Source: Diplosphaera chodatii
Taxonomy: Eukaryota; Chlorophyta; Trebouxiophyceae; Prasiolales; Stichococcaceae
Length of the DNA: 64,000 nucleotides
Direction of reading: 5' to 3'
Assembly: GCA_032358165.1 (NCBI GenBank)
Contig: JAALGY010000042.1
Coordinates: 124,001 to 188,000, forward strand
Shown: positions 49,468 to 64,000 of the stretch, piece by piece
Layout of the letters: each line of letters opens with the position of its first letter
Position numbering within the stretch: position 1 is the first letter of the stretch
The notes under the pieces: generated by a model
What the model saw: only the letters and a program-made list of their open reading frames with translations
Database searches by the model: none
What the model was told of the DNA's origin: nothing
Translations under genes and position numbers: made by a program

Positions 49468-50624
49468 TTAGCAGGGGTGGTGTGAGTCCCCATCTGATGC
49501 ATCGGGTCCTCGAGAAACAACGCCTTCCGCCTTTCACACACCCAGAAGTGGTGAGGCAGCTGCGCACCTGCTGCAGCGCCTGCAGCTTGGCGTGGAAGGC
49601 CGCGTCCGTCCGTGGGTCCCCGCCGCCCTCGTAGCCCAGGCTCGCCAGCGTCGCGAGCGCAAGCTGCCCCACGTAGTCCTCGAACACGTCGGAGCCGAAG
49701 GCCATGCCGAACACGGTCGCCGGGTCCACCGCGTTGGCCGCCTCCAGCACCGCCGCCTTGCCGTTGCGGTCGTACCTGCGGGCGGGGAGCGACGGACGTC
49801 GGCTTTGGAGGGCCCCACCCAGGGCTTGTTGCACTGGTGTGCAGAGACCGGGGTGCTCAGCTGCTGCAGAGGCTCCACTGCCCATACATCAGAGCCAGGA
49901 GGTGATGCGTCAGGTGGAGGCTTGTCTATACAGTGATGGTACCAGCTTCCTGCGCTGCGCAGCATTGACTACTGTGGCCACGTGCACCACCTCAAGTAGG
50001 CAGCAGTGAGCAGAGGGGCTCGTGTGTCAGGCGCTCACTGCTCGCGCTGCGCGGGGTCCGACAGCACTTGGTACGCCTCGCCGAGCGCCTGGAACTTGGC
50101 GGCGGCGCCCGGGTCGTTGGGGTTCTTGTCCGGGTGCACCTGCGGCAAAATGCAAGGCTGTTTGATGCGATCGGGCGTCGCCGTCAGCAGGCACTGCCGT
50201 GGGGCTGTGGGCTGGCGGGCAGGTCGGAACGGTGCTGCTGAGATGCGGTGTCGTCAAGACAGCAACCTTTGACACCCATAACTAGAGGCAGACTCTGACG
50301 TGGCTGCGAGGCACATGTTGTTGCGCGGCTGCAGGATGTAGCTACGCATCCTAACAAATTTATCATCAGCAGGTGAAAGACCCTGCACCCACCACCACAC
50401 CCCAACCCAATAACCCCCACACCCCTCCAAACTCATCTCAAGCACGATGACACAAGGTGCCACACCCTGCCTTGTGGAGTTGACATGGCGGCCTCTCCCC
50501 TGCTTTTACACCGCATCCCAGCCCTCACCTTGCGGGCCTGCACGTAGTACGCCTTCTTGATGGCGGCGGCGCTCGCGTCGGGCGCCACGCCCAGCGCGTC
50601 GTAAAACTCCGTCTCCTTCACCAT
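46794..50624 (-). CDS. DnaJ-X type J-domain co-chaperone with Gln/Pro-rich extension
   Basis: Hsp70 co-chaperone of the plant and fungal DnaJ-X family. Exons (minus): 50624-50529, 50139-50039, 49775-49568, 49307-49159, 48928-48766, 48434-48327, 48089-47994, 47780-47732, 47266-46794 (480 residues, phases agree). The J domain (1-66) begins [12 protein letters not shown] and carries the essential HPDKNPND at 34-41 and GEAYQVLSD. The X domain follows, with [41 protein letters not shown] and [15 protein letters not shown]. The family normally stops soon after the LGVIFQ helix. This protein adds about 175 residues rich in Gly, Gln, Pro and Tyr, ending in a conserved-looking segment with [20 protein letters not shown]. 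The intron after 47994 has a GC donor. Likely cytosolic or ER-associated. Confidence 0.92.
49432..49463 (+). repeat. (AGC)n microsatellite in DnaJ intron 3
   Basis: More than ten tandem AGC triplets lie within an intron of the DnaJ gene. The same CAG/CTG-type repeat bias appears in the Gln-rich coding extension of this gene, but this copy is not translated. Confidence 0.85.
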
Positions 50625-51228
50625 GGCTGCCGCTTCCTGCTGCCGCTGCTGGCTCCTGATCCTGTATGGCACGCTGTCCGCGGCGGTTGTGTGGCACTGC
50701 GCGGCCCTGTCACAGCCCCTGGCTGCTGTGCTGCCGCACTGGTGTCCAGCTGGATCCCCTGCCTGGCTGCTGATGACCGTGCGCTGCCGCTCTGTGGCGT
50801 GTGCACGGCACAGCGGCAGCACGGGCGGCGCGTTTGCGGTTACGGTGTGTCACCTGAGACTGTAGGTTGAAAGACTCGACTGTGGGGCTGCCCCAACACG
50901 CTCAAGCTTTCCTACAAATTTGCTTGGGTGGAACCTATACGCTTGGCTGTTACTGCATACGATATGCAGCACCGAGGAAGCTGCGTCTGGAAGCGTCTGC
51001 AGCTGGCCGACTGCTCACGAGAGGCATGAAGCGCGGGAGTTTGGCGGCAGCAGGTAGCCAAGGTACGCTGGTACGGGCAACCAACAGAGTCGTGCCCCGG
51101 CTGCCCACTGCCAGACCGCACTCTTGCCGTGTCGCCCAGAACCTTGGCCAGCACACGTCATACCTTAATTCTTACAAACTCGTATCGAGTACTCACATCC
51201 TCACAAGTATTAAGTTAAAAACACGTGG
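50625..51228. other. Intergenic region between frataxin and DnaJ genes
   Basis: Both flanking genes are on the minus strand, so this holds the frataxin 3' UTR (TGTAA at 51176-51172) and the DnaJ promoter. The DnaJ ATG sits in a CACCATGG-type context on the minus strand. No other feature seen. Confidence 0.5.
51172..51176 (-). terminator. TGTAA polyadenylation signal (frataxin gene)
   Basis: TGTAA on the minus strand lies 53 bases after the TAG stop of the frataxin-like gene, inside an AT-rich stretch that stands out from the GC-rich surroundings. Confidence 0.6.
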
Positions 51229-52465
51229 CTATGTGGGGTCTGGGCCGTAGCCGCTGCGGGGCTCTGGCTCCAGATCGATGCCCTGCCCTGTGGCTGCCTT
51301 CAGTTCGCTCTCGACAACCTCGTGCAAATCGCTGCCGCCGTCAAGGGACGCCCACCTGCGCCAATGGACACAGGTGCACTGAGTGCACACTCGTGTGACA
51401 CAGCAGCGCAGCGCCAGAACCTGGCTGCCGTGCTGGCCTACTGCGCGACATGCTTCTGCTTCTCATCGCAAGTCCTCGCTGGCGCAACTGCCACTTTCAC
51501 GGGGACTGCTGGCCCCACTCGCTTGAGAGGATCAGGGGCACCACCAACCATGTCTGCTGGTCAGCTTGCTGGACTGGCTAGAGTTCCATGCTGTCCACGC
51601 GCCCTGCCAGCTGCCCGCGCCGCACCTGGGCCCCGTGGCGCCGGACGTCTGCAGCACGCCCGACGACTCCTCCGCCAGCACGTAGTTAGTGTCCCCGCCC
51701 AGGCCGCTGGTATGCAGCTGCCGCGCCTCCGGGTCCTTCGACACCAGCAGCCCGTGCCCCTCGCCCAGCTGTATTTGCAGCTTGCCTGCATTTGCGACGT
51801 ATGTGACCTCGTGCGCTAGCTGGCAGACGGTACCGTGTGTCGAGCAGTCCACACGTTGCATACTTGCAAGGTGCAGCCTCTGCAGAGGGTGATGTTGCTG
51901 TATGAACTCTGCCAGCACCAGCGCCTGAGCACATTCCAACCTGCTGGAGCGCAAGGCGCGCTTCTGTCCTCTGTCGATTGTGCCGAAACACCCATTGACT
52001 TGCAGCAAAGCGCCTCGCATGCAGTACGTGCATCACGTCTGCGCCGAACCTTCTGTGAGGTCCACGCGCATGCCAGGGCTTTTGTCCGCCCCCTGCTCCT
52101 TCAGGAAGGCGTCCACCTTCATCAGCAGCTCCCCCATCGTCAGGTCGGCGGTGCGCTGGAAGTGGTCGATGTCGATCTCCTGCTGCTCGCCTGCAGCAGG
52201 AGGGAGAGTGCGCATGAGCCGCAATGACCTTGTCCCTCATGTTGTCCACACGCCATGACAGCTGCGCAAGGATCATGCTGCATGACCGGGCCAGGCCTAG
52301 GATGAATGGGCGATATCTGTGGTTCTCTGAGCACGATGCATGTCCAACAGACCCCATGGGCGCATGGTAGGAACATCCCAGAGAAGCCACACCGTCTGCG
52401 TCGACCTTGTCTGGATCGATCCCGAGCGTCGCGGGAAAGTCCACGCTGAACGCTCTACTGTGCTG
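51229..52465 (-). CDS. Frataxin/CyaY-like iron-sulphur assembly protein (5' exon(s) unresolved)
   Basis: Frataxin helps deliver iron and stimulates the cysteine desulphurase complex in mitochondria. Supported exons (minus): about 52465-52393, 52190-52050, 51785-51626, 51355-51229; phases agree. Family pattern seen: FQRTADLTMGELLMKVDAFL (matches the FH..AD.TL..L helix), a run of acidic residues, GGKLQIQLGEGHGLLVSKD (the beta sheet with G.L...LG..G..V.NK), then RQLH.S, a TGPRW turn, and a final helix DLHEVVESELKAATGQGIDL. Between RQLH and TGPRW there is an insertion of roughly 20 residues not present in typical frataxins, and the usual conserved Trp/Tyr strand is altered. The transit peptide exon should lie in 52466-53000, but I could not define it. 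Confidence 0.62.
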
Positions 52466-53859
52466 CTGGTGAGCTGGTTGAAATGCCATGCCGCATACTG
52501 GCACGTTGCCCTGCAGGCAAATTTGCCACCCTGGGCCATCGAGCACAACAGAGCTCGTATGCGCAGAAGTCAAAACACCCTGAAGCACCTTTCAGCAGAC
52601 GCAGCAGATGGCTTTGTAGCCACATTCGACGCTCTAATGTCCTCTATGCGCTCACCTGGTGCACGCCCTCTGCGCGTTGGGAGACGCCTACGACACCCAA
52701 CTGCAGGGCAGGTCCGACACCACGTAGATATTGACCATGCAGGTGATGCAAGCGTGCAGACTCTTGCCTTCATACCTGATCGCTATGAACATCCCCATGA
52801 ACGTGGAGCGCCTCACTTCCAACATATGGTTCTCGGCTGCACAAGCATGTGCACCTCGGTGATGGGTGCCAGGTGACGCAGAGCTGCGAGCCGCCTGCCT
52901 CCTATGACCACGTGTCTAAGCATGGCTGCCGATGTCAACAAGGTTGCGGGTGTCTGATCACAGCCAGAGATTTGTGCAGCTGGAAATGCATGATGCGTGC
53001 CTGCGGTGGGAAGGGATACTCATGATGCTGCTGCGACTTAGGTCTCCCATCAGCATCGGACCTGGCCAGATGCCATAGCTTCCGTTGCGTATTTGCACAG
53101 TGCCGGACGTCGTAACGAGCCAACCACACGCCCATTGAAAGCTCTTGGCGCTGTGCCCTCCCTGCCGCTGCACACATCTGTTTTGGTCTGCTGTTGCTTG
53201 TGCAGCGATCTCTGAAGAGTGCAGCTTCGGGTCTCAGTGCCAGGGGTTGCACCCGCAGCCACTTGCTCCCACGGGTGCTGATCATCAGCAATTAGACACA
53301 GCGATCCAGCTGCAACGGTACACCCGCACATCCAGAGAGTTCGGTACACCACTTCAGTGGCGGCAGACCAGATCTCAATCGCACTCACCTGAGCCAGTCA
53401 GACCAGCATCGGCAACGCAAACAGCGGCTTGCAACGCTTTTGAATTAGCACGCATGGGAATGTCGGGCGGATAAGCTCACGATCGTCAATTTTGATTCAA
53501 GGTGTGGCTGTACACCTTGAGTGCGCCATGTTATGACCAGACGCCACAGCTTCCAGCACGGGGCACAGCTGGTGCAGCAACGTTGGTAGCAGCAATACTC
53601 TATGCCATAGTGTCAGCGCTGTCAGGACCCCGAGTGAGCACGAATGAGGGAGGTACTGCTCAGCGTGAATGCTGACAGCAGGCGCTCGTGGGGAGGGCAG
53701 TGCTGCATGGTCATGCACTCCTGCAGCCTCGTTGCTCGATGCGGGCATGCCAGCCTGGCAGCACGCCTTGGCACCTGCAGTGCATCGTGCCACGCTGCAG
53801 CTCGGCAAGCTTGTCGGTTGCAGTAGGGCCAAAGTGACACTGCTGCCATGCCCTGCAAT
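52466..53859. other. Divergent region upstream of frataxin and cytidylyltransferase genes
   Basis: Should contain the 5' exon or transit peptide of the frataxin gene and the promoter of the plus-strand cytidylyltransferase. Open frames on both strands near 52600-53300 have no splice chain or homology that I can support. Confidence 0.4.
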
Positions 53860-53979
53860 ATGCCGGGGGTGCACAGCAAGGATGTCAGCGGGCGGCCGGC
53901 GCAGCTGGATGGTCTATCACTGAGGTGCTGCACGTACTACTTCGGCCGCCCACCGATCTCCTGTAAACCCTGGTGCAGG

Positions 53980-54005
<26 letters not shown>
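53860..54005 (+). repeat. Direct 120-bp duplication of the PCYT2 start region
   Basis: The first 24-25 bases from ATG 53860 are identical to those from ATG 53980, and similarity continues for about 20 more bases. The spacing is exactly 120 bases (40 codons) and the frame stays open between the two ATGs. A longer N-terminus starting at 53860 is therefore possible. Confidence 0.85.
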
Positions 54006-58438
<4,433 letters not shown>

Positions 58439-59176
58439 TGCTACAGGGCATTTGCGATCGCAACAGGAGTTCATCATGGCATGCAGCCCGCCGCTGCAGC
58501 GCCAGTGCTGCCGATAGATTGTCATCAGCTGACGGCGCCAGCCGCCAAGTCAGCTGCTGCCATGCGTGCGGCGGGAGCACATCCCGTGTCTGCGCTCCAG
58601 CCGGCAGCGTGGTATATATGGCACCAGTGCTGTAAACATGATTTTCTGGTTTAGCCACGTCAGCTCAAGCAGGACTGCCCTGGTGCTCGTGCCTTTGCCG
58701 GCGCCGCCGGTGCTTCAAACGTGTTGCTTCTCTTGGATCAGGCGGTCGAGTAGTTGTGGTGTGACAGATCAGTTTCTCGGAACATCCAAACGAGGTGGCA
58801 CGACACCTGGCACCGCCGTCCGAGACCCGTCGGCCACCTGTGGCCTGCACGACTGTGCGGTCACATCCGCAGTAGCGGTCTAAGGGCAGCACATCCCCAC
58901 TCTGCTCAGCACTACTGCACATTTCCTAACCAACTTCTGCGGGGTGCGGCAGGCACTTTGGCAGATCTTCACACCCAAGGCTACGACATCAACAGCTCAC
59001 AAGTGAGTTGTAAACTGATTGTTGATGATCGAGACGAAAGGGTGCTGAGGCCAGGCCTACGTGTGGGATGTGGCCTCTTCACACCACCAGCGAACTCAGT
59101 GACATGTCGGGTCGGCCCAGCTTTCCGCCGAGGTTTCCGCCGGCTTTTATGCACAGGAACGTAACTGACCTGCGCA
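58439..59176. other. Intergenic region between PCYT2 and the Ala-rich protein gene
   Basis: Contains the PCYT2 3' UTR with a TGTAA at 58631-58635 and the promoter of the next plus-strand gene. No coding sequence is supported. Confidence 0.5.
58631..58635 (+). terminator. TGTAA polyadenylation signal (PCYT2)
   Basis: TGTAA lies 193 bases downstream of the PCYT2 TGA, followed by a T-rich stretch. Confidence 0.55.
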
Positions 59177-62100
59177 ATGGCTCGGGCTTGCGTGGCGCTG
59201 TGCGTCGTCACGCTGCTGCTCGCGCCCAGCAGCATCCAATGCCGCGGCCTGCTGTTCACTGGTTCAGGTGACCCTGCTTGATTTACCATTACTTTTCAGC
59301 TAATGCAATGAGCAAGACAAATATGATGCCACTAGCTAGCTATATAGGTTACGTTGACGGTAAGCCCGAACCAACTTGTATCTAAAGTGCTGCTGTTGGC
59401 GGTGTCTGCAATGCTGATCGCCTCAACGATCCACACAAAGGCATATATACTGACAGCTAACATGTTTTGCAGCCGCTGCCAGCAGTAGTGTTCGAACCTT
59501 GAAGCAGGCGACGTCAACTGCCGCTGACTCCAGTGAGACCACCATAGAAGCCCTGAACTGCTTGTGCATCATTGACGCTGATTGGCATTGCTGGCAGAGG
59601 TTCTACCCGTGAGATGGTATGTGCACTACGAAACCGAGGGGTGCGCCCATGCTGCAGGCGCCGCTGATGCTGCAGCAGCAAATGCGGCATCCGCTGCAGC
59701 AGCTGCCACAAAAAGTAAGTGTAGATCGGGAAAACAATCAAGGACCTCTGCCCTCGGTATATTGACGATGTGTGACGCTCGTCAGAGTGACGGACAGATG
59801 CTGACGAAAATTGCTTTTGACATGACGCTGTCCATCCACGGCAGGCACTGCCTTCACTGCGTGCCTGCAGGCTTGCCGTTTCCCTCGAGCGCAGCGGCAG
59901 CAGCCGCAGCAGGGGACGCTGCCATCGCGGCGGCAGCCGCGGCAAGCGCCGCCAGTGCGGCAGCGGCTGCGTCGGGTGCGCATGACACTGAAGGCTGCCT
60001 GACGACATGCCGGCCGTCTGATGCGCCTGAGGTTGACGTTTGCAGCCTTCAGCGCAAACCTGTACCCAGCAGTTGCCCAACTCCTCTGGTCAGCACTCAG
60101 GTCTCATGTGTCCGATGTGACTTCTGCAGAGACTCCCGCTGCTTATGAGTACGGAGATGACAGCAGTACTTACATATGGTGCATTCTGCAGGTTCCAATG
60201 GTTCTGCGTCAGCCGCGGCCGCCGCCAATGCCGCAGCAGCGTCTGCAGCAGCCGCGGGGCGCACTGCGAGTGCCGCTGCGGCCGCCTCTGGCGCAGGAAC
60301 TGCCGCCGCCTCTGCTGCTGCGGCCGGTGCTGCTGCATCTGCTGCCGGGTCTGCAGGTGCGCCAATGAGCGTTCTACATCTTGTCTCTATTCTGTCATGC
60401 AGACATATGCTCGATCAAAACATCCCTGAATCAGCCAGTTCAACCTACCTGTCTGGAAATATGCTTGTTCTTTGATAGCGAGACCTCGTGCCTGGAATAC
60501 GATCTGTGCAGGCGCCGCAGCGGCGTCGGCAGCTGCCTTAGGCGACGCGGCCTCGGCTGCAGCGTCAGCTGCCGGTGCGTCATCTGCAGCAGCAGCCGCT
60601 GCCGCCGCAGCCACAAGCGCTCGTGGTGGTAGCGCCGCTGCAGCCGCGGCGGCGGGTGCGGCTGCGGCCTCGAGCGTGGCGGCCAGCGCCGCGGCTGCAG
60701 CTGCAGCAGCAACAGGTGCGTTCTGACGCTAACCTGTGTAATCAGCTGCACCACGATCACTGTTACTCTGTGCATCATGTTTGCGATGGACACATCCTGG
60801 CATGGAATTCTATGCCGTATATGTTGCAGGCTCGGCATCTGCATCAGCGGCCGCTGGCACTGCATCTGCGACTGCCGCCGTGGCCGCCGACGCTGCTGCG
60901 GCCGCAGCCGCCGCCGGTGCAGATGGGTCTGCCGCTGCCTCAGCAGCTTCCTCCGCATCCGCAGCCGCAGCTGCAGCTGGTGCAGGTAGATACATTTCTC
61001 ATGGCCTTGCTCACAACTACCATCTGAGCTTCGTAAGCCGGTCTGTGCGCTTCAGGCATGTACAGCACTTCGTGTGGAGAAAGTGTCACGCCCATATGCT
61101 GTTCCATCTTGTGGCCGTGGTTGTCCACTGTTCTAGCGATTGTAATACCATGTGGTGATGTGCTCTGCAGGCGACGGCGCATCAGCTGCCGCGGCAGCGT
61201 CAAGCGCCACCTCTGCGGCTGCATCGGCCGCCTCGACCGCTGTTTCTACCGCTGGGGGCAGCGCCGCCGCCGCTGCGGCAGCAGGAAGCAGCGCTGCCGC
61301 TGCCGTAGCCGCCGGCGCCGCCTCTGCAGCGGCCGCTGCCTCGGGAACGTCCTCTGCAGCCGCCGCTGCTGCTTCCGCGTCAGCCGTCGGCTCAGCGGCT
61401 GCATCCGCTGCCGCCGACGCCGGCGCCGCTGGTGCTGCCTCTTCCGCGGCCGCCGGTGGAGCTGCTGCCACTGCAGCCGGCGACGCCGCTGCCGCGGCTG
61501 CCGCTGGGGATGGCGCCGCGGCGGCGGCGGCGGCCGCTGGCTCGGCTGCTGCCTCCGCTGCCGCAGGTACGGTCACATGCGTAGGCAAGTACAGCACGGC
61601 TGTTCCCGGCAGCAGCTCGCGCAAGAAGCAGTGGTCTAGGGTGCACAGTGGATGCGGTTGCAGGCTGTCAGGCTGCAAGCTGCTGTTCAGTGACATGTGC
61701 AGGGCGCTCAGCAGCTGCGGCAGCCGCTGCTGGTGGCGCAGGGCCTGCTGCACACAGTGGTGCTGCAGGTGACAGTGTCTGTGCTGATTGGCATCTCTGG
61801 TTGGGGTCTGATCAAGGTCGAACAGCACGCAGCTGATTCCACATTAATCTGCTGCAAGAAGCACAGACGTGTGTGCAACTTGGACTCCGTCTTCCAGACC
61901 CCTACTGAACCCGCAACTCATCGCAGGCACCGCTACATCTCCCACCGCCGACGGCGCCGCCGCATCCTCCGCTGCTGCCTCAGATGGCTCAGCCGCAGCC
62001 GCAGCCGCGGCTGCGGACGGTGCCGCCGCTGCTGCTGCCGCGGGAGAGCGCTCGGCAGCCGCCGCCGCCGCTGGCGGCGACGCCTCCGCCGCAGCTGCCG

Positions 62101-62642
62101 CTGCTGGTCATGCTTCCGGTGCTGCCTCTGCCGCCAGGGACTCTGCGGCGGCCGCCGCTGCGGCTGGTCCCGGATCTGTCGCCGCTGCTGCCGCCGCTCA
62201 GGGCGCTGCTGCTGCTGCTGCTGCCTCGGCCGCCCAAGGCTCTGCTGCAGGTAGGTCACATGCATGTAACACATCTTGATACTCCGTGTTTAGAGTGGCT
62301 GATCGCTGTGATGCACTGCAAGATGCACATTTGCACACAGCTGTCTGCGGCATCTGACACAGCAGGCTCGTGCACAGCGTTTCTACATGGCTGAAAGCTG
62401 GGCAGGCAGACATGCTTGCGACCTTCACATCTGTCCCTGAGCACCGTGCTCTTTGCACGGCAGCTGCGGCGGCGGCGGCGCATGGCTCGTCCGCAGCAGC
62501 GGCTGCGTCTGCAGGCGGCGCCGCCTCCTCTGCTGCCTCGGCTGGTGGCGGCGCCCCAATCGCTTCCGCCCCCTGCATTCCGCCATCCAGCACCTCAGTG
62601 TCCACCGGCTCCGGGTGCGTGGTAGCTGACCCCAAAAATTGA
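59177..62642 (+). CDS. Secreted alanine-rich repeat protein, all introns phase 1
   Basis: Predicted secreted, low-complexity structural protein of 578 residues with no recognised family. Exons: 59177-59267, 59473-59532, 59658-59714, 59871-59975, 60192-60356, 60512-60715, 60830-60985, 61171-61566, 61927-62250, 62464-62642. Exon 1 encodes a signal peptide (about 22 residues). Internal exons 2-9 are each a multiple of three bases and are flanked by phase-1 introns. From exon 3 on they encode Ala with scattered Ser, Gly, Thr and Asp (AAAAS, AAAG, SAA patterns), usually starting with a split Gly codon. The end is different: PCIPPSSTSVSTGSGCVVAD with a Cys pair. Composition suggests an alpha-helical or silk-like matrix protein, which is inference. 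TGTAA at 62711 supports the 3' end. Confidence 0.75.
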
Positions 62643-63788
62643 AAACCCCGGAGTATCGGGTGCATGTCTTGACTCCCTTGATACTGCGTGCTGTAGCGCC
62701 GCTGCTGTCCTGTAAACACCCTGCTGGATAATACAAAGTGCTTGTAAAAGGAAATGACAAAAATGAACACTGCTACTGTTTAAGTCACGTGACACATGAT
62801 GTCTCAATGTTCAGACTTACAAAGAACACCAAAGGGCGATAGCAGGGACGGTTGTTTGCAGTCCTTTTCAACAAAGGACCAGCTGTGGCCAATGCTGCAG
62901 GGCAGGATACGCCGTTGCAGCCGATTCCGCAGCATGTGACAGCGGCGGCAGCCCAAAGCCCAACAGAAAACCATCGCCCAAGCGCCGCGCCCGCCGCAAC
63001 ACAAAGCCCCACACGAAGCCCAGCAGAAAGCAGCATGACGATACGGGCTCGAGCAGCAGCTCCACGGCGACATCAGCCTGAGCAGAAACGTTGGGTAACT
63101 GGCATGTGTATCCTGCTGGGCAGGCCAGTCATCTGCACCTCTTATATGAACTGCGATCTTGACATTGGGCGACGCGCATGGCTCAAGCCTGCGCAGGCTT
63201 TACACTATGACAACGATCAGGCTTGATGCATGGGCTGCATGCAGTGCATGTCCACTTTGCAAACATTGAACAGTCCACACCGCGCCGCAGCATGATTCCA
63301 CTGCAGCCTTCAAATGATGTCACGCAAGACAGTGGACTGAGGTATGCGTGGTAGCCGAGCGTGCATTGCAAATAGCCTGTCGAGACGTTCGCATGCCACA
63401 TGAAGTGTTTGCTGAGCAACATGGCACTATCATGATGACCAACTGTAGACGGCAGTGGTTCTGTGCCGGCTGCCTGAAGGCGTATCCTAATGCAAAGGAG
63501 TCCGCCTTGGCAGGGGAGGTAGGGGAGGTAGGGGAGTCTGCTGGATAGTGGTAACATTGTGCCATGAGCTAATCCCAACCCCTCTGCCGCCCATGGGGCT
63601 GGCTAGGCGTGCCGCTGCTTCGTTCTGGCGGTCAGCACTGCCCCGGCGGCGAGCTTCTATGGTATGGCTGTGGCCAGCTGCATGTTGTTGATGTCACGTT
63701 CTGCCTCGCATGAATGTGTGGCTCCGAGCAACCATGTCTCTCGCTCATCTGGTGTCACCGCGCAGAAATAAATGGCTGCAAGGCCGGC
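62643..63788. other. Convergent 3' region
   Basis: Spacer between the Ala-rich gene (plus) and the reductase-like gene (minus). A short direct repeat of GGGGAGGTA lies at 63513-63535. Open frames at 62852-63226 (plus) and 63065-62868 (minus) lack splice or homology support and are left uncalled. Confidence 0.4.
62711..62715 (+). terminator. TGTAA polyadenylation signal (Ala-rich protein gene)
   Basis: TGTAA lies 69 bases past the TGA; a second one follows at about 62742. Both are in an AT-richer stretch typical of a 3' UTR here. Confidence 0.6.
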
Positions 63789-64000
63789 TTACACCAGCCA
63801 CACGTCGCGCTGGTAGCGCCCCGAGCTGCTGAGGCGCGCCAGGTACTCCTCCGCAGCCGCGCGGCCGCCGCCCTGCATGCCGGCAGACAGGGTCCGCGCC
63901 AGCATCACGGCATTGCCGACCCCGTGCTGCCCCACCATGCTCAATGCTGGACAGCTCGAGTGACAACCAGTCGCCTGCTCGTGTGCTGCAGCTGCTGCTA
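63789..64000 (-). CDS. C-terminal exon of a diflavin (FAD/NADPH) reductase-like protein (partial)
   Basis: The exon 63946-63789 (minus) encodes about 51 residues and a TAA stop; the rest of the gene lies beyond the right edge. It reads VGNAVMLARTLSAGMQ, then RAAAEEYLARLSSSGRYQRDVWLV. This matches the end of NADPH-cytochrome P450 reductase and related diflavin enzymes, where a (C)G.A..MA..V....... strand-helix is followed by A..Y...L...GRY.RDVW. The conserved aromatic near the end is Trp. The stop codon overlaps a TGTAA. Which diflavin enzyme this is (P450 reductase, Tah18/NDOR1-type or other) cannot be told from this exon. Confidence 0.55.
   Translation of the reverse strand, partial: AAAAAHEQATGCHSSCPALSMVGQHGVGNAVMLARTLSAGMQGGGRAAAEEYLARLSSSGRYQRDVWLV

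Noticed and set aside
52621..52740. Plus-strand open stretch reading HALCALGDAYDTQLQ
   Set aside because: Looks protein-like, but has no matching splice partners, conflicts with the frataxin upstream region and matches no family I know.
62852..63226. 124-residue open frame on the plus strand
   Set aside because: No homology, no splice context and composition unlike neighbouring genes; treated as 3' spacer.

Overview
The window is nuclear DNA of a green alga, most likely a chlorophycean. The evidence is GC-rich coding sequence in many short exons with GT-AG (and several GC-AG) introns, TGTAA polyadenylation signals 50-300 bases past several stop codons, hydroxyproline-type (Ser-Pro)n wall and matrix proteins, and chloroplast galactolipid synthesis. 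No CRISPR, rRNA, tRNA, viral or transposon gene was found. All gene models were built by hand from splice signals, reading phase and homology remembered from protein families, so exon edges are predictions. Internal phase consistency was checked for every exon chain.

Layout. (1) 10230 to beyond base 1, minus: a 26-exon gene for a signal peptide, leucine-rich repeats, a Pro-rich stalk, one membrane span and a long cytosolic tail made of about 19 'SFATA' repeats; it runs off the left edge. (2) 11905-16710, plus: digalactosyldiacylglycerol synthase. (3) 17203-23040, plus: a secreted Cys-rich/Pro-rich protein ending in a Hedgehog-type Hint (Hog) autoprocessing domain. (4) 23652-29906, 30682-36290 and 37372-43200, minus: three tandem paralogues that carry the same N-terminal Cys-rich module as the Hint protein, but joined through a Pro-rich linker to a Kelch beta-propeller. 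(5) 44502-46087, plus: an unrecognised single-span protein with a Lys-rich tail. (6) 46794-50624, minus: a DnaJ-X type chaperone. (7) 51229 to about 52465, minus: a divergent frataxin. (8) 53980-58438, plus: ethanolamine-phosphate cytidylyltransferase. (9) 59177-62642, plus: a secreted Ala-rich repeat protein whose introns are all phase 1. (10) 63789 to the right edge, minus: the last exon of a diflavin reductase-like gene.

The most notable region is 17.2-43.2 kb. One exon cassette (exons 2-5, of exactly 93, 121, 252 and 153 bases in all four genes) encodes a shared extracellular Cys-rich module. It is followed, always at a phase-1 intron, either by a Pro-rich linker plus Kelch propeller (three genes on one strand) or by a Pro-rich linker plus EGF-like and Hint domains (one gene on the other strand). 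This looks like a local, exon-shuffled family of extracellular matrix or cell-surface proteins, one member of which should cleave itself.

Other themes are conserved GC-AG introns in the Kelch paralogues, degenerate copies of exon ends lying in introns close to the real exons (lipid synthesis genes), and expanded low-complexity coding repeats (SPPP, SFATA, Ala-rich). The two lipid genes act in separate pathways: galactolipid synthesis at the plastid envelope, and CDP-ethanolamine synthesis for phosphatidylethanolamine.
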